Numbered from the stretch's first letter, positions 17,526 to 27,397 are shown. The stretch: DNA of 64,000 nt from Paraburkholderia azotifigens (GCF_007995085.1 NZ_VOQS01000005.1:2170001-2234000); one strand, 5' to 3'. Notes: generated by a model not told the origin, from the letters alone. Translations and numbers: made by a program.

Positions 17526-18307
17526 GCACGCACCACCGGCGTCCTGTACGCATGATGGGCCGGCTGCACGCTGCTGGCTACAGGCTGTGCGGTGCTCGCG
17601 GCGGCGAGCGCCGCTGTCATCCCCGGCAGAAATTGCGCGACGAACGCGGGTGTCAGCACGACCTTGCGTTCGTGTGTATCGACGAGGCCTTCGGCTTTGA
17701 GATCGCTGAAGTGGCGGTTCACCGATTCGCGCGACGTGCCGATAAATTCCGCCAACTTGTCCTGCGCGATCGACAGGTCTATCAGCACCGCGCCGCCCGC
17801 TCCGCCATGCATGAACGGTGCGCCGATCTGGTTGGCGAACATCGCGAGAATATTGACGAGGCGCTTGCGCACGTCGTGCAGCGACAGATTCTCGATCAGC
17901 TTTTGCGCTTCCTGCCAGCGCTGGTGATGGCTGCGCAACACGAACTGGTTGATCACATGGTAGCGCTTGAGCAGGTCTTTGAAGTCTGCCTTACGGATAT
18001 AGCAAATGCGGCTTGCGGCGAGTGTCTCCGCATAGTGTGAGTAGCTCGCTTCGTTGAGCACGTCGCCGTCGCCGAAGATCATGCCGGCCTTGATAAATGA
18101 CAGCGTGATTTCCTGGCCTTCCTCGGTGAGCCGATAGAGCCGCACGTGACCGACCTTCAGCAGGTACACGTATTCGCTTTGCTCCTCAGGGCGATAGATC
18201 AGAGCGTTCTTGCGCAGGCTGCGGTGATCGCTGAAGGCCGGCATCACCTCTTCGAGGCAGTTGCGTTCGATCAACGCGAGAAGCTCGCTTTTTCCGACAA
18301 ACCACAT
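17522..18307 (-). CDS. CRP/FNR-family transcriptional regulator
   Basis: A 261-residue protein. ATG 18307 is chosen because AAGGAGAC lies upstream; the frame stays open further. An N-terminal cyclic-nucleotide-type beta-barrel (EYVYLLKVGHVRLYRLTEEG, FIKAGMIFGDGDVL) is followed by the dimer helix and a helix-turn-helix, LAEFIGTSRESVNRHFSDL. The recognition helix carries R-E-x-V-x-R as in E. coli CRP, which predicts a TGTGA half-site and matches the two sites upstream of the divergent genes here. The classic cAMP-contacting Arg-Ser/Thr-Ala loop is not evident and there is no Cys cluster, so the effector is unknown. The C-terminal 40 residues are an Ala-rich extension. Confidence 0.85.
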   Translation of the reverse strand: MWFVGKSELLALIERNCLEEVMPAFSDHRSLRKNALIYRPEEQSEYVYLLKVGHVRLYRLTEEGQEITLSFIKAGMIFGDGDVLNEASYSHYAETLAASRICYIRKADFKDLLKRYHVINQFVLRSHHQRWQEAQKLIENLSLHDVRKRLVNILAMFANQIGAPFMHGGAGGAVLIDLSIAQDKLAEFIGTSRESVNRHFSDLKAEGLVDTHERKVVLTPAFVAQFLPGMTAALAAASTAQPVASSVQPAHHAYRTPVVRA

Positions 18308-18898
18308 CGCTTGTCTCCTTGTGTCGTGCCGGCATTGCTGCAAAGGAACAAATAAGGCGGCAACGCGCCGGCGTCTGATTGCCAGATATTCTAACCAGCA
18401 TATTGTCGCGCCGCTGAGCTTTGCGCGTCGATGCGCACTGCGTGGCGTAAGCGGTCTGTCAGGCACGCCGTGGTTCGATCCGGAGAGGGTTGCGTGCGCC
18501 GCGCTTTATCCGGCGAAACGCGGGCCGGCAAGTCTTTGATGCCTGGCGCGTCGCGAGGTTGAGGGTCGATTATTCATACAACGCGCGTTGCGCGTTCGTG
18601 CCAAACTCGGCGAGACAGTTTGGATAACTGACGCCGTGAAGAACCCATTCGTCGGCGGTTTCGACCAGTGGGCAGGGCCCCTTTTTCAATTGATGTACGT
18701 CACGGGATCATTCGTAGTCTCAACTGGATTAGCCGGGTTTGACTTCATCCGGTAGTGGACGTCCCGGGCGTTCTCGCCGTCGTGCACACTCTTGAACGTA
18801 GCGTCGAGTCAACGTCTGAAGTTTTGTCCCACTGTCTCTCCAACCGGCAGCAACGGCACTGCACGGCCCAGTCACGTCGTTTGTCTCCACCTTTCATC
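18308..18898. other. Intergenic stretch without a gene
   Basis: About 590 bases with no supported gene. TTGATGTACGTCAC at 18690-18703 loosely resembles both the FNR box and the CRP-like sites of this cluster, but it is not close to any gene start. Confidence 0.35.
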
Positions 18899-19262
18899 TT
18901 AGGGAGGTCGGCTCACATATTCAGGTGTTGTAGTTGGTCTCGATGCGACAATTAACTTCTTCTTTCCCACGCCGGAAGACCCGAAAAACTGTGGTGAGCT
19001 GATGAACGTGTTGTCCACGGACACGACTCCCGTGGTCTACGTAGAGCCAGGTCAGTTGGACATCCAGAAGGAAGTCTTTTTTACAAAGACCTCAAAGTGG
19101 TCGTATGAACGAGAGTGGCGCACCCTCAAGTATCTGACGCAGGCCGATGAAGTTCCGCCCGTTGAAGGCAACGAGGCGATTCATCTGTTTTTGGTGCCGA
19201 TGGCAGCGGTGAAGGAGGTAATTTTTGGGAGCGAGGAGGAAACTAATTCTGGCGGTGGTTGA
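18899..19262 (+). pseudogene. DUF2971-type protein, C-terminal remnant
   Basis: An open frame without a proper start reads YSGVVVGLDATINFFF, then EVFFTKTSKWSYEREWRTLK and an acidic end. SGVVVGLD and KSxxWxYExEWR are the hallmark motifs of the DUF2971 family. Roughly the first half of the protein is missing and the upstream bases are not open in this frame. The family occurs often near mobile or defence genes; its function is unknown. Confidence 0.5.
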
Positions 19263-19642
19263 GCGCGGCTCGGGGAGCTTGCGCGCGGGCTGACATTTCC
19301 GAGACCACGTTCCTGGAGGACAGCCCGTGCCAACACCCCAAAAGGACGGTTTCTTATCTAAGGGAGTGCGACTTCACACGACAGCGCATGCTAACGGGCG
19401 ACGACCGACAACATCTACCCCGTCCCAGAGATCGCGAGCCGTTGGTGAAGCAGCGCGAAGGATGCCGGTAGGCGTACGACGCTGCGGGCCCTTTGCCCGC
19501 GCTGCTGCCGATGGCTCCGCTGCTTTGCCGACCATCTGTTTTGAAGCTGAGCCCCCGGCTGCACACTTGTGCAGATTCACGGGCGCTGACTGGTAAGCTC
19601 GCACGACAGTTCTAAGGGGAGGACGCGCTGTTAGCCGCGCTT
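19263..19642. other. Short frames only, no gene supported
   Basis: About 380 bases between the DUF2971 remnant and the end of the convergent catabolic operon. Nothing recognisable was seen, including no hairpin with a T-tract. Confidence 0.35.
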
Positions 19643-20467
19643 CTAGCTCAGATTCAGGATTTCGCGAGCCTGGGTTGCGCTCGCGACGGGGCGACCATAC
19701 TCCGTGCAAAGCTCGGCCACCTGGCGCACAAGCGCGGCATTGGACGGGGCGAGCGTATTCTTGTCCATCCGCACATTGTCCTCTAGCCCGGTGCGACAGT
19801 GCCCTCCGAGTTCGAGAGACCAGCGAGCCATCGTCAGTTGATTGCGTCCGATGCCGGCGCCGGTCCATGTCGCATCGGGCGAAAGGCGCTTGAGGGTTTG
19901 AACGTAGAATTCAAGCACTTCGCGATCGACAGGCATTGCGTTCTTGATGCCCATCACAAACTGGATGTGAAGGGGACCCACAATCGCGCCCGCTGCCTGC
20001 ATCGCCGCGGCCTGGAAGATCATCGACAGGTCAAAGGCCTCGACTTCGGGCTTGATGCCATAGACTTTCATTTCGGCGGCGAGCCAGTCGACCAGGTCCG
20101 GCGGATTGTCATAGACACGTGTGGGGAAATTGACCGAACCGGTTGCGAGGGATGCCATATCAGGCCGCAGTGATAGCATGGCACCTCTCTCATTGCCTGC
20201 TCCGGAGCGACCACCGGTAGACACTTGGGTGATCATGCCCGGCGCGTGCTTGCGAATGCCTTCGAGCACCAGCGCGAAACGATCGGGATTTGACGTGGGA
20301 GTTTCGTCATCGTTGCGTACATGGAGATGGACTAGAGTCGCCCCGGCTTCGAATGCCGCCTGGGTCGATTCAATTTGCTCATTCACAGTGATAGGCACGG
20401 CCGGATTGTCTTTCTTGCGGGGCAGTGATCCCGTGATCGCAACGGAAATGATGCAAGGCTTGTTCAT
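19643..20467 (-). CDS. Beta-keto acid cleavage enzyme (BKACE, DUF849 family)
   Basis: A 274-residue TIM-barrel protein of the 3-keto-5-aminohexanoate cleavage family. These enzymes condense a beta-keto acid with acetyl-CoA and release acetoacetate and an acyl-CoA. Metal-site motifs are visible: HLHVRNDDETPT (HxHxR with the following acidic residue), TQVSTGG, and a C-terminal GGHCRTGLEDN in which the His and Glu are typical. ATG 20467 (MNKPCIISVAIT) fits the family start; 20479 is an in-frame alternative. It is the last gene of the catR-catB-catC-benE run, so its substrate may be a keto acid of aromatic breakdown, possibly 3-oxoadipate. Confidence 0.85.
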   Translation of the reverse strand: MNKPCIISVAITGSLPRKKDNPAVPITVNEQIESTQAAFEAGATLVHLHVRNDDETPTSNPDRFALVLEGIRKHAPGMITQVSTGGRSGAGNERGAMLSLRPDMASLATGSVNFPTRVYDNPPDLVDWLAAEMKVYGIKPEVEAFDLSMIFQAAAMQAAGAIVGPLHIQFVMGIKNAMPVDREVLEFYVQTLKRLSPDATWTGAGIGRNQLTMARWSLELGGHCRTGLEDNVRMDKNTLAPSNAALVRQVAELCTEYGRPVASATQAREILNLS

Positions 20468-20548
20468 GCGTGAACTCATTAGTTTGGGTAGGGGGAACGG
20501 GGTGACGAAATTTCAGACTACAGTGTTGCCATAGGTGAGGGCCGCTCG

Positions 20549-21754
20549 TCATCGCTTATGTCCAGCTCGTCCAAAAACGATGTGAGCAATGATTCCAAAC
20601 ACGATCCCCCAGAAGGCAGAGCCCAAGCCGAGAAAGGTCATGTTTGATGCCGTTGCGACGAATGTAATGAACGACGCTTCACGATGGGCTTCGTCTTGTA
20701 CCAGCCCGACTATGTTTGTCGCAATGGCACCGAGCAAGGCGAGGCCAGCGAGCACGCCGATCAGCGCATTGGGAAGAGCAGCGAAGAGCAGAACGACGGT
20801 CCCCGCGAGAGTGCCCCCTATCAGATAAAAGACTCCGTTTGCGATACCTGCGATGTAACGGCGGTTAGCATCGGGGTGGGCGTCAGGACCGGTGCACAGG
20901 GCCGCAGTGATAGCAGCGATCACAATTGTGATTCCACCGGTGCACGAGATAAGCATTGACGCCAGGCTGGTCGCGACAAGAACGGGGCGACTCCGCGTTT
21001 GATAACCTGACGCTCGCAAAATTGCGAAGCCGGGCAGGAATTGCCCGGTCAGACTTACGATAACGAGGGGTAACGTCAAACTCACGGTCGACTGCCAGGT
21101 CCACGTGGGCATCGTCAACACTGGGCGGGTAATCTGCAGACTGACGGTTTCCAGATGCGTCAGGCCGAGCATGATCGCCAGCGCGCAGCCGGTCGCCAAC
21201 ACCAGAATGAGGCAGTACCGCGAAGCCCATCGTCGAAAAACGATGTAGCTAACCAGCATGCCCAGCGCGAGCCAGGGATTGATAGCGACGGACTTGAACA
21301 CAGTGGTGCCGAACTGAAAGAGAATGCCTGCCATCATTCCGCAGGCGATCCCTTGTGGGATACGCTTCACGATCTGGTCGAAGAGACCGGAAACGCCAAG
21401 CGCAAAGATGCATACGGCGGCGATGATGTAGGCGCCGATTGCATCGCTTACCGGCATACCCGGGAAGAGCGTAACAAGCAGCGCAGTGCCAGGGGCGGAC
21501 CACGCGGTGATGATCGGCTGCTTCATCCACCAGCTCAGTGCGATTCCAGAGATGGCGGCGCCCATCGAAATGGACCAAACCCACGATGCGATGACGTGAT
21601 TGTCAAGATGAGCGGAATGTGCCGCCTGGAAGAAAATTGCGAGCGGGCCTGCATAAGAAATGATAACCGCGAGCAGCCCTGCGGTCACCGCCGATACAGA
21701 CCAGCCCCCGTCCGAGGCGGTCGACGTCAACGTGACATCCGTGTCGTGAGCCAT
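20549..21754 (-). CDS. benE: BenE-family benzoate transporter
   Basis: A 401-residue inner-membrane protein with about 12 hydrophobic segments. It matches the BenE benzoate/proton symporter family: AGLLAVIISYAGPLAIFFQA near the N-terminus, PIITAWSAPGTALL in TM3, LPGFAILRASGY, and a conserved GGITIVIAAITAALCTG. It is encoded 16 bases after catC on the same strand, consistent with uptake of benzoate for the divergent ben operon. Confidence 0.9.
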   Translation of the reverse strand: MAHDTDVTLTSTASDGGWSVSAVTAGLLAVIISYAGPLAIFFQAAHSAHLDNHVIASWVWSISMGAAISGIALSWWMKQPIITAWSAPGTALLVTLFPGMPVSDAIGAYIIAAVCIFALGVSGLFDQIVKRIPQGIACGMMAGILFQFGTTVFKSVAINPWLALGMLVSYIVFRRWASRYCLILVLATGCALAIMLGLTHLETVSLQITRPVLTMPTWTWQSTVSLTLPLVIVSLTGQFLPGFAILRASGYQTRSRPVLVATSLASMLISCTGGITIVIAAITAALCTGPDAHPDANRRYIAGIANGVFYLIGGTLAGTVVLLFAALPNALIGVLAGLALLGAIATNIVGLVQDEAHREASFITFVATASNMTFLGLGSAFWGIVFGIIAHIVFGRAGHKR

Positions 21755-21770
21755 GGAAACGTGCGTAGTG

Positions 21771-22049
21771 CTATCGAATGGAGGACGGGTGATGCGCTAG
21801 CGGGGTGACTTGCATTTGCATGTACGGAAACAAGGGCAGTCCCGACAGGATCGTATGCAACTCGTCATGCGAGTCAACGTCGAAGACACTATAGTTCGCA
21901 TACTCGCCGACGATGCGATGCAATTGCTGCCACTTTCCTTGCCGCTGAAGCTCCTGCGAGTATTCCTTTTCGCGAGCTTTGATTTGATCGGCCTGGGTAG
22001 CGGGCATGTCGTGCGGCAAATTCACAGTCATCTTGACAAGGTAAAGCAC
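21771..22049 (-). CDS. catC: Muconolactone delta-isomerase
   Basis: A 92-residue protein, the normal length for CatC, which converts muconolactone to 3-oxoadipate enol-lactone. It starts at GTG with GGAGAAAG just upstream. MLYLVKMTVNLP, KEYSQELQRQGKW, LHRIVGEYANYSVFDV and LPLFPYMQMQVTPLA are diagnostic of the family, which forms decamers. It lies between catB and benE. Confidence 0.93.
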   Translation of the reverse strand: MLYLVKMTVNLPHDMPATQADQIKAREKEYSQELQRQGKWQQLHRIVGEYANYSVFDVDSHDELHTILSGLPLFPYMQMQVTPLAHHPSSIR

Positions 22050-22137
22050 AGTCTTTCTCCAGAAAGGTGTGAATCTCCTGCTGTTCGGAGGCAGGAGAAG
22101 ACAGAAACAGTTGACGATGAAGGCTTCGTGCGTTCGA

Positions 22138-23265
22138 TCAGTGTTGCTTGTCGCGACGATAGAAAGCGAGCTTTTCTTCGTCGATTTGAAGACCCAGACC
22201 CGGACCCTCCGGCATATGCAGATCGAAATTGCGATACTGTGGGCGCTCAGTAACGATGTCGTCTTTCAGCAGAAGCGGCCCAAACAGCTCAGTGCCCCAA
22301 GACAGTTGCGGGAGCGCGCAAAAACCGTGCGCCGATGCGATAGAGCCAATGCTGCCTTCGAGCATCGTCCCGCCGTATAGGGATACGCCAGCAGCGTCGG
22401 CGATCGCAGCGGTCCGCATCATCCCGTAGATCCCGCCAGACTTCGCGATTTTCAATGCGAAGACGTCTGCGCAGGCATGGCTCACGAGTTGAAGCGCATC
22501 TTCGGGCCCCGTCACGCCTTCATCGGCCATGATCGGCACGATGAAGCGAGCAGCGAGACGCGCAAGCACGCCATGCTGCTCGCGCGGCGTAGGTTGTTCG
22601 ATAAGGTCGATGCCTGCGGCTTCGAGTGCCTGTATTCCCAGTGCTGCATCAACTTCGTTCCACGCCTGATTGACGTCGACTGTGACCTTGGCTCTGTCAC
22701 CGAGTGCAGCTTTGATCTTCGATACGTGCGCCACGTCATCGCGAACGCTACGGCGACCGATCTTCAGCTTGAATGTGTTGTGACGGCGTTCTGCAAGAAG
22801 CATCTCTGCTTCCTCGATGTCACGTTGCGTATCGCCGCTCGCGAGAGTCCAGAGAACCGGCAAAGTCTTCCGAACCGCGCCGCCGAGTAGGGTGGAGACG
22901 GGAACCCCCAGTCGCTTTCCCTGAGCATCCAGCAGCGCCGTCTCAATCGCGCATTTGGCAAACCGGTTCCCACGAGCGACCTTGTTCAGTTTGAGCATTG
23001 CGCTGTTGACATTCGTCGCGTCTTGCCCAATGAGTGCCGGAGCAAGGTAAGTGTCGATGGTCAGCTTGATGCCTTCGGGGCTTTCATCGCCATACGACAG
23101 GCCGCCGATCGTAGTAGCTTCGCCAATGCCTTCAATGCCGTCGCTCGTACTCAGACGAACGATGACCAATGTTTGTTGCTGCATCGTCGCCATCGCAAGC
23201 TGATGGGCGCGAATCGTCGGTAGGTCGACGAGAATTGCTTCGACGGAGGTGATTTGGGCGTTCAT
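22138..23265 (-). CDS. catB: Muconate cycloisomerase
   Basis: A 375-residue enolase-superfamily enzyme that lactonises cis,cis-muconate. ATG 23265 (MNAQITSVEAILVDLPTIR) is preferred over the longer open frame because an AGGT precedes it and this is where the family starts. Visible catalytic residues are KLKIGRR (KxK base), metal ligands in VDVNQAW, IEQPTPRE and MADEGVTG, and the second base in ALKIAKSGG. It forms an operon with catC and benE and is 104 bases downstream of catR. Confidence 0.93.
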   Translation of the reverse strand: MNAQITSVEAILVDLPTIRAHQLAMATMQQQTLVIVRLSTSDGIEGIGEATTIGGLSYGDESPEGIKLTIDTYLAPALIGQDATNVNSAMLKLNKVARGNRFAKCAIETALLDAQGKRLGVPVSTLLGGAVRKTLPVLWTLASGDTQRDIEEAEMLLAERRHNTFKLKIGRRSVRDDVAHVSKIKAALGDRAKVTVDVNQAWNEVDAALGIQALEAAGIDLIEQPTPREQHGVLARLAARFIVPIMADEGVTGPEDALQLVSHACADVFALKIAKSGGIYGMMRTAAIADAAGVSLYGGTMLEGSIGSIASAHGFCALPQLSWGTELFGPLLLKDDIVTERPQYRNFDLHMPEGPGLGLQIDEEKLAFYRRDKQH

Positions 23266-23369
23266 ACCTGGAATGTTGGAGTTGACGGGTTGCTGAAGTA
23301 TTGCCCGCCCGCTAACGACGTGTCCAACACCATCGACGTCTAGTCCCATACCCTCGGGGTATAAAGCGC

Positions 23370-24293
23370 TTATTGCCCTAAGTCGGGCCGAGGCGTATAC
23401 GGTATCTTTTCTTCCTCATATAGCCGATAGATAAGCTCGAGCATCTCCTGGATGTCTCGCGACTCATCGAGCATGCGCATGCTCATAATGATGGGCGACA
23501 CGATAGTTGGGTCATCCAGTTCTACATAGCTTACGTCCTCGCGCTTTAAACCATAGACGCTGCTCGGTACAACCGAGATTCCTTCGCCTGCGGCTACGAG
23601 ACCGAGCGCGATCTGCAGTTCTCGGACCTCGTAAATCTTTGCAGGTTTGAGTGCCCGGTCCTGGAAAGCCGAAAGAACCTGGTCCGCGTAGCTCGGCCGA
23701 GGGGAGGCAGGAAAAATGATCAGGGTCTCGTGGATCAGGTCTCGAAGAGAAATTAGAGGCTTGGCGAGCGACAGAGGATGGCCCACGGGAAGCGCGACCA
23801 TCATCCTTTCTTCACGAAGAACTACGCGTCGGATATTTGCGTCCTCGTGTCGAATACGACCAAATCCCACATCGATGCGTCCGTCCTTCAGCGCACTGAT
23901 TTGATCCATTGTTGACATCTCGTGCAGGCTCAGTTCGACTGTGGCGTTCTCGTCCCGGAAACGCCGGATGATCTTCGGGAGCATGCCGTACAAGGTCGAA
24001 CCAACGAATCCGATGGACAGACTACGCTCGATGTTCCCGACGCGCCTCGTCATTGATTCAAGCTCGGCCGTCTGGGCTAGCAACTGCACAGCGTGGGAAT
24101 AAAAGAACTTCCCCGAGTTCGTCAGTTTCAGCGGGCGCGAGTTGCGTTCGAACAGTTGTACTCCGAGAGCCTCTTCGAGCTGCTGTATCTGACGGCTCAG
24201 CGGCGGTTGTGCAATGCACAATCTCTCGGCCGCCCGCGTGAAGTTGCGTTCCTCGGCCACCGCCACGAAGTAGCGGAGATGTCGCAGCTCCAT
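23370..24293 (-). CDS. catR: LysR-type regulator of catechol/benzoate genes (CatR/CatM/BenM type)
   Basis: A 307-residue LysR regulator with an AGGAGG seven bases before its ATG. The helix-turn-helix (NFTRAAERLCIAQPPLSRQI) is followed by a linker helix and an effector domain with SIGFVGSTLYGMLPK, typical of muconate-responsive CatR/CatM/BenM. It is divergent from catA and just upstream of catB, the usual place for a cis,cis-muconate-activated regulator controlling both arms. Confidence 0.88.
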   Translation of the reverse strand: MELRHLRYFVAVAEERNFTRAAERLCIAQPPLSRQIQQLEEALGVQLFERNSRPLKLTNSGKFFYSHAVQLLAQTAELESMTRRVGNIERSLSIGFVGSTLYGMLPKIIRRFRDENATVELSLHEMSTMDQISALKDGRIDVGFGRIRHEDANIRRVVLREERMMVALPVGHPLSLAKPLISLRDLIHETLIIFPASPRPSYADQVLSAFQDRALKPAKIYEVRELQIALGLVAAGEGISVVPSSVYGLKREDVSYVELDDPTIVSPIIMSMRMLDESRDIQEMLELIYRLYEEEKIPYTPRPDLGQ

Positions 24294-24310
24294 TTCAATA
24301 CCTCCTGGAT

Positions 24311-24345
24311 ATGGACCGATACTAAATCAGTGTTGGACCGGTCCT
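24311..24345. promoter_or_regulatory. Candidate CatR/BenM operator in the catR-catA intergenic region
   Basis: ATGGACCGATAC at 24311-24322 is followed by TTGGACCGGTCC at 24333-24344, two related boxes one helical double-turn apart. The second contains the perfect palindrome GGACCGGTCC. LysR regulators of this group bind two adjacent dyads between their own gene and the target. The exact recognition bases are inferred. Confidence 0.4.
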
Positions 24346-24470
24346 TATTCCGTCCATTATCCTGCCTTCACGCTTTGTTTCAACACTCGCTCATACCTTA
24401 TGAGCATTCAGAGCGAGCGATGAGACAAGGGTTAACCCCCACGAAATTCTAAAGAGATTCAGGAGTAGAC

Positions 24471-25406
24471 ATGAGCACCAAAGTGTTCGACACGAAGGAA
24501 GTACAGGATCTGCTGGCTGCTGCTGCAAATAAAAACAGCGCGGAAGGTGACGCTCGAGCAAAGCAGATTACCTATCGCCTGTTGAGCGACCTGTTTCGGG
24601 CTATCGACGATCTGGACATGACGCCTGACGAGATCTGGGCGGGTGTGAATTACTTCAATAAGCTCGGCCAGGACGGTGAGGCGGCGTTGCTCGCGGCTGG
24701 CTTGGGCTTGGAAAAATACCTCGACATCCGCATGGATGCAGCGGACCGTGAAGCGGACATCCACGGAGGCACGCCGCGTACCATCGAGGGGCCGCTGTAC
24801 GTAGCCGGCGCACCGGTGCGCGACGGTGTGTCCAGGATTGACGTCAATCCCGACGAAGATGCGGGCCCGCTCGTCATTCGTGGCACTGTGACCGGCGCCG
24901 ACGGCAAGCCCGTCGCAGGCGCTGTGGTGGAATGCTGGCACGCCAACTCCAAGGGCTTCTATTCCCACTTCGATCCGACCGGTGCGCAGAGCGACTTCAA
25001 TTTGCGCGGTGCGGTCAAGACGGGATCTGACGGGAAGTACGAGTTCCGTACGCTGATGCCCGTGGGCTATGGCTGTCCGCCCGATGGTGCGACACAGCAG
25101 CTTCTGAATGCGCTCGCCCGACATGGGAACCGTCCGGCGCACGTCCACTTCTTCGCCACGTCAGAGAACAATCGCAAGCTGACGACCCAGATCAACATCG
25201 AGGGCGATCCGCTAATCTGGGATGACTTCGCTTACGCGACACGGGAAGAGCTCGTTCCGCATGTGGTCGAGAAGACGGGCGGTGCAGCTCTGGGACTAAA
25301 GGCCGACGCCTACAAAGAAATCGAGTTCAACATTGAGTTGACTCCGCTGGTCCAGGGCAAGGACAACCAGGTTGTCCAACGCCTACGCGCGTCGGCAGCA
25401 GCGTAA
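24471..25406 (+). CDS. catA: Catechol 1,2-dioxygenase
   Basis: A 311-residue intradiol dioxygenase that opens catechol to cis,cis-muconate. The four Fe(III) ligands are all present and fall at the same numbers as in the Acinetobacter enzyme: Tyr164 (GFYSHF), Tyr200 (VGYGCPP), His224 and His226 (RPAHVHFF). The N-terminal helical dimer domain is complete. AGGAG lies five bases before the ATG. It heads the rightward arm, 108 bases before benA, and is divergent from catR. Confidence 0.96.
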   Translation: MSTKVFDTKEVQDLLAAAANKNSAEGDARAKQITYRLLSDLFRAIDDLDMTPDEIWAGVNYFNKLGQDGEAALLAAGLGLEKYLDIRMDAADREADIHGGTPRTIEGPLYVAGAPVRDGVSRIDVNPDEDAGPLVIRGTVTGADGKPVAGAVVECWHANSKGFYSHFDPTGAQSDFNLRGAVKTGSDGKYEFRTLMPVGYGCPPDGATQQLLNALARHGNRPAHVHFFATSENNRKLTTQINIEGDPLIWDDFAYATREELVPHVVEKTGGAALGLKADAYKEIEFNIELTPLVQGKDNQVVQRLRASAAA

Positions 25407-25514
25407 CTGCCCAAACGTGGCGGCTATCCACTAATCCTGTCGCCGCTACCTTCCTCCGAATCTTAACCGAACCGATGCGCGTGCTCCGCCCGGAGCACGC
25501 GTAGGAGAGAGCTC

Positions 25515-26873
25515 ATGTCTGCCACTATCGACAAAGCCCGTCAGCTGGATGACCTGCTGAGCAACGCCGTGCAGGACGACAAGGAAAACGGTGTTTTCCG
25601 ATGCCGCCGCGACATTTTCACCAATGCTGACCTCTTTGATCTCGAGATGAAACACATCTTCGAGAGCAACTGGGTATATCTGGCGCACGAGAGCCAGGTC
25701 CCCAACAACAACGACTATTACACCACGTGGATTGGCCGTCAGCCCGTGGTTATCACTCGCGACAAGACCGGTGAGCTGAACGCGGTCATCAATGCTTGTG
25801 CTCACAAAGGCGCGATGCTGTGTCGTCGCAAGCATGGCAACAAAGGCAGCTTTACCTGCCCGTTCCATGGCTGGACTTTCTCGAACACCGGCAAGCTGCT
25901 CAAGGTAAAGGACGAAAAGACCACTGAGTATCCGGTGCAGTTCAACAAGCAGGGTTCGCACGATCTGAAGAAGGTGGCGCGCTTTCAGAACTATCGAGGC
26001 TTCCTGTTCGGCAGCTTGAACGCTGACGTCATGCCCCTTGAAGACTATCTTGGCGAGACCAAGGTCATCATCGACCAGATCGTTTCTCAGGCACCGGATG
26101 GTCTCGAAGTGCTGCGCGGTAACTCCTCGTACATCTACGACGGCAATTGGAAGATGCAGATGGAGAACGGCTGCGACGGCTACCACGTCAGCACCGTTCA
26201 CTGGAACTACGCTGCGACGATGGGCCGGCGCAAGGTTGAAGGCACCAAAGCGGTTGATGCGAACAGCTGGAGCAAGTCGGTCGCCGGCGTGTATGGATTC
26301 GAGCACGGCCACATCCTGCTGTGGACAAAGACGATGAACCCGGAAGTGCGGCCGGTGTATCAGCATCGCGATGAAATCAAGGCGCGCGTCGGTGACACGA
26401 AGGCCGACTTTATCGTCAATCAGACTCGCAACCTGTGTCTTTATCCGAACGTGTTCCTGATGGATCAGTTCAGCACGCAGATCCGTGTGGTTCGACCCAT
26501 CAGCGTCGACAAGACCGAAGTCAGCATCTTCTGCTTCGCCCCGAAAGGCGAAAGCGCAGAAGATCGTGCAATTCGCATCCGTCAATATGAAGACTTCTTC
26601 AACGTCTCCGGCATGGGCACCAGCGATGACCTGGAGGAATTCCGCGCCTGTCAGTCCGGCTATGCAGGTTCGACGACGATGTGGAACGATCTGTCGCGCG
26701 GCGCTCCGCTGTGGATTCACGGACCTGACGACAACGCAAAGAGCATGGGTTTGAACCCTCTCATCTCGGGTGAGCGCAGCGAAGATGAAGGCCTCTTTGT
26801 GGTCCAGCACGAATACTGGGTGCAGGTGATGCGTGACGCCCTGAGCAAAGAACAAGCGGAGGCAGCGGTATGA
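25515..26873 (+). CDS. benA: Benzoate 1,2-dioxygenase, large (alpha) subunit
   Basis: A 452-residue Rieske oxygenase alpha subunit. The [2Fe-2S] Rieske ligands are Cys95, His97, Cys115 and His118 ([15 protein letters not shown]). The mononuclear iron ligands are His224 and His229 with bridging Asp221 ([13 protein letters not shown]). It has the normal length and converts benzoate to its cis-1,2-dihydrodiol together with BenB and BenC. GGAGAGAG precedes the ATG. Its stop overlaps the benB start (ATGA). Confidence 0.96.
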   Translation: MSATIDKARQLDDLLSNAVQDDKENGVFRCRRDIFTNADLFDLEMKHIFESNWVYLAHESQVPNNNDYYTTWIGRQPVVITRDKTGELNAVINACAHKGAMLCRRKHGNKGSFTCPFHGWTFSNTGKLLKVKDEKTTEYPVQFNKQGSHDLKKVARFQNYRGFLFGSLNADVMPLEDYLGETKVIIDQIVSQAPDGLEVLRGNSSYIYDGNWKMQMENGCDGYHVSTVHWNYAATMGRRKVEGTKAVDANSWSKSVAGVYGFEHGHILLWTKTMNPEVRPVYQHRDEIKARVGDTKADFIVNQTRNLCLYPNVFLMDQFSTQIRVVRPISVDKTEVSIFCFAPKGESAEDRAIRIRQYEDFFNVSGMGTSDDLEEFRACQSGYAGSTTMWNDLSRGAPLWIHGPDDNAKSMGLNPLISGERSEDEGLFVVQHEYWVQVMRDALSKEQAEAAV

Positions 26874-27358
26874 GTTTCGACCATCAGAAGATCTGCAACG
26901 CGCTCTATCAGGAAGCACGTTTCCTCGATGATCGCCAGTGGGACGAGTGGCTCGCCTGCTACACGGAGGACGTCACCTATTGGATGCCCGCATGGGACGA
27001 CGACGACCGGCTCACGGACGACCCCCAAAGCCAGATTTCGTTGATGTACTACCCGGACCGCGGCGGCCTCGAGGATCGGGTGTTCCGTATCAAGACAGAG
27101 CGAAGCGGCGCATCGATGCCTGAGCCGCGCACCAGTCACAACGTTACGAATGTGGAAGTGCTGGCCGAGCGTGAGAACGAAGTGGAGGTTCGATACAACT
27201 TCAACACGCTAAGCCATCGTTACAAGGTTACCGATCAGTTTTTTGGCACCATTTACGTCACCTTTCGTAAGGTGGACGACCGCTTGTTGATTTCCAGCAA
27301 GAAGATTGCGCTGAAGAACGACTATATCCGCCAGGTGCTCGACGTCTACCACGTTTGA
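26870..27358 (+). CDS. benB: Benzoate 1,2-dioxygenase, small (beta) subunit
   Basis: A 162-residue SnoaL-like cone-fold subunit that forms the alpha3-beta3 oxygenase with Ben[21 protein letters not shown] near the N-terminus and the C-terminal [20 protein letters not shown] are typical. Translation is coupled to benA by a 4-base overlap. Confidence 0.94.
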   Translation: MSFDHQKICNALYQEARFLDDRQWDEWLACYTEDVTYWMPAWDDDDRLTDDPQSQISLMYYPDRGGLEDRVFRIKTERSGASMPEPRTSHNVTNVEVLAERENEVEVRYNFNTLSHRYKVTDQFFGTIYVTFRKVDDRLLISSKKIALKNDYIRQVLDVYHV

Positions 27359-27397
27359 TGCCATCGGTCGGAACGAGACAGGAAGTAGGAGGCAAAT

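Noticed and set aside
18690..18703. TTGATGTACGTCAC as an FNR or CRP-like site
   Set aside because: Too many mismatches and no gene start within a sensible distance.
25446..26918. 490-residue minus-strand frame
   Set aside because: Fully antisense to benA, whose Rieske and iron ligands are intact.
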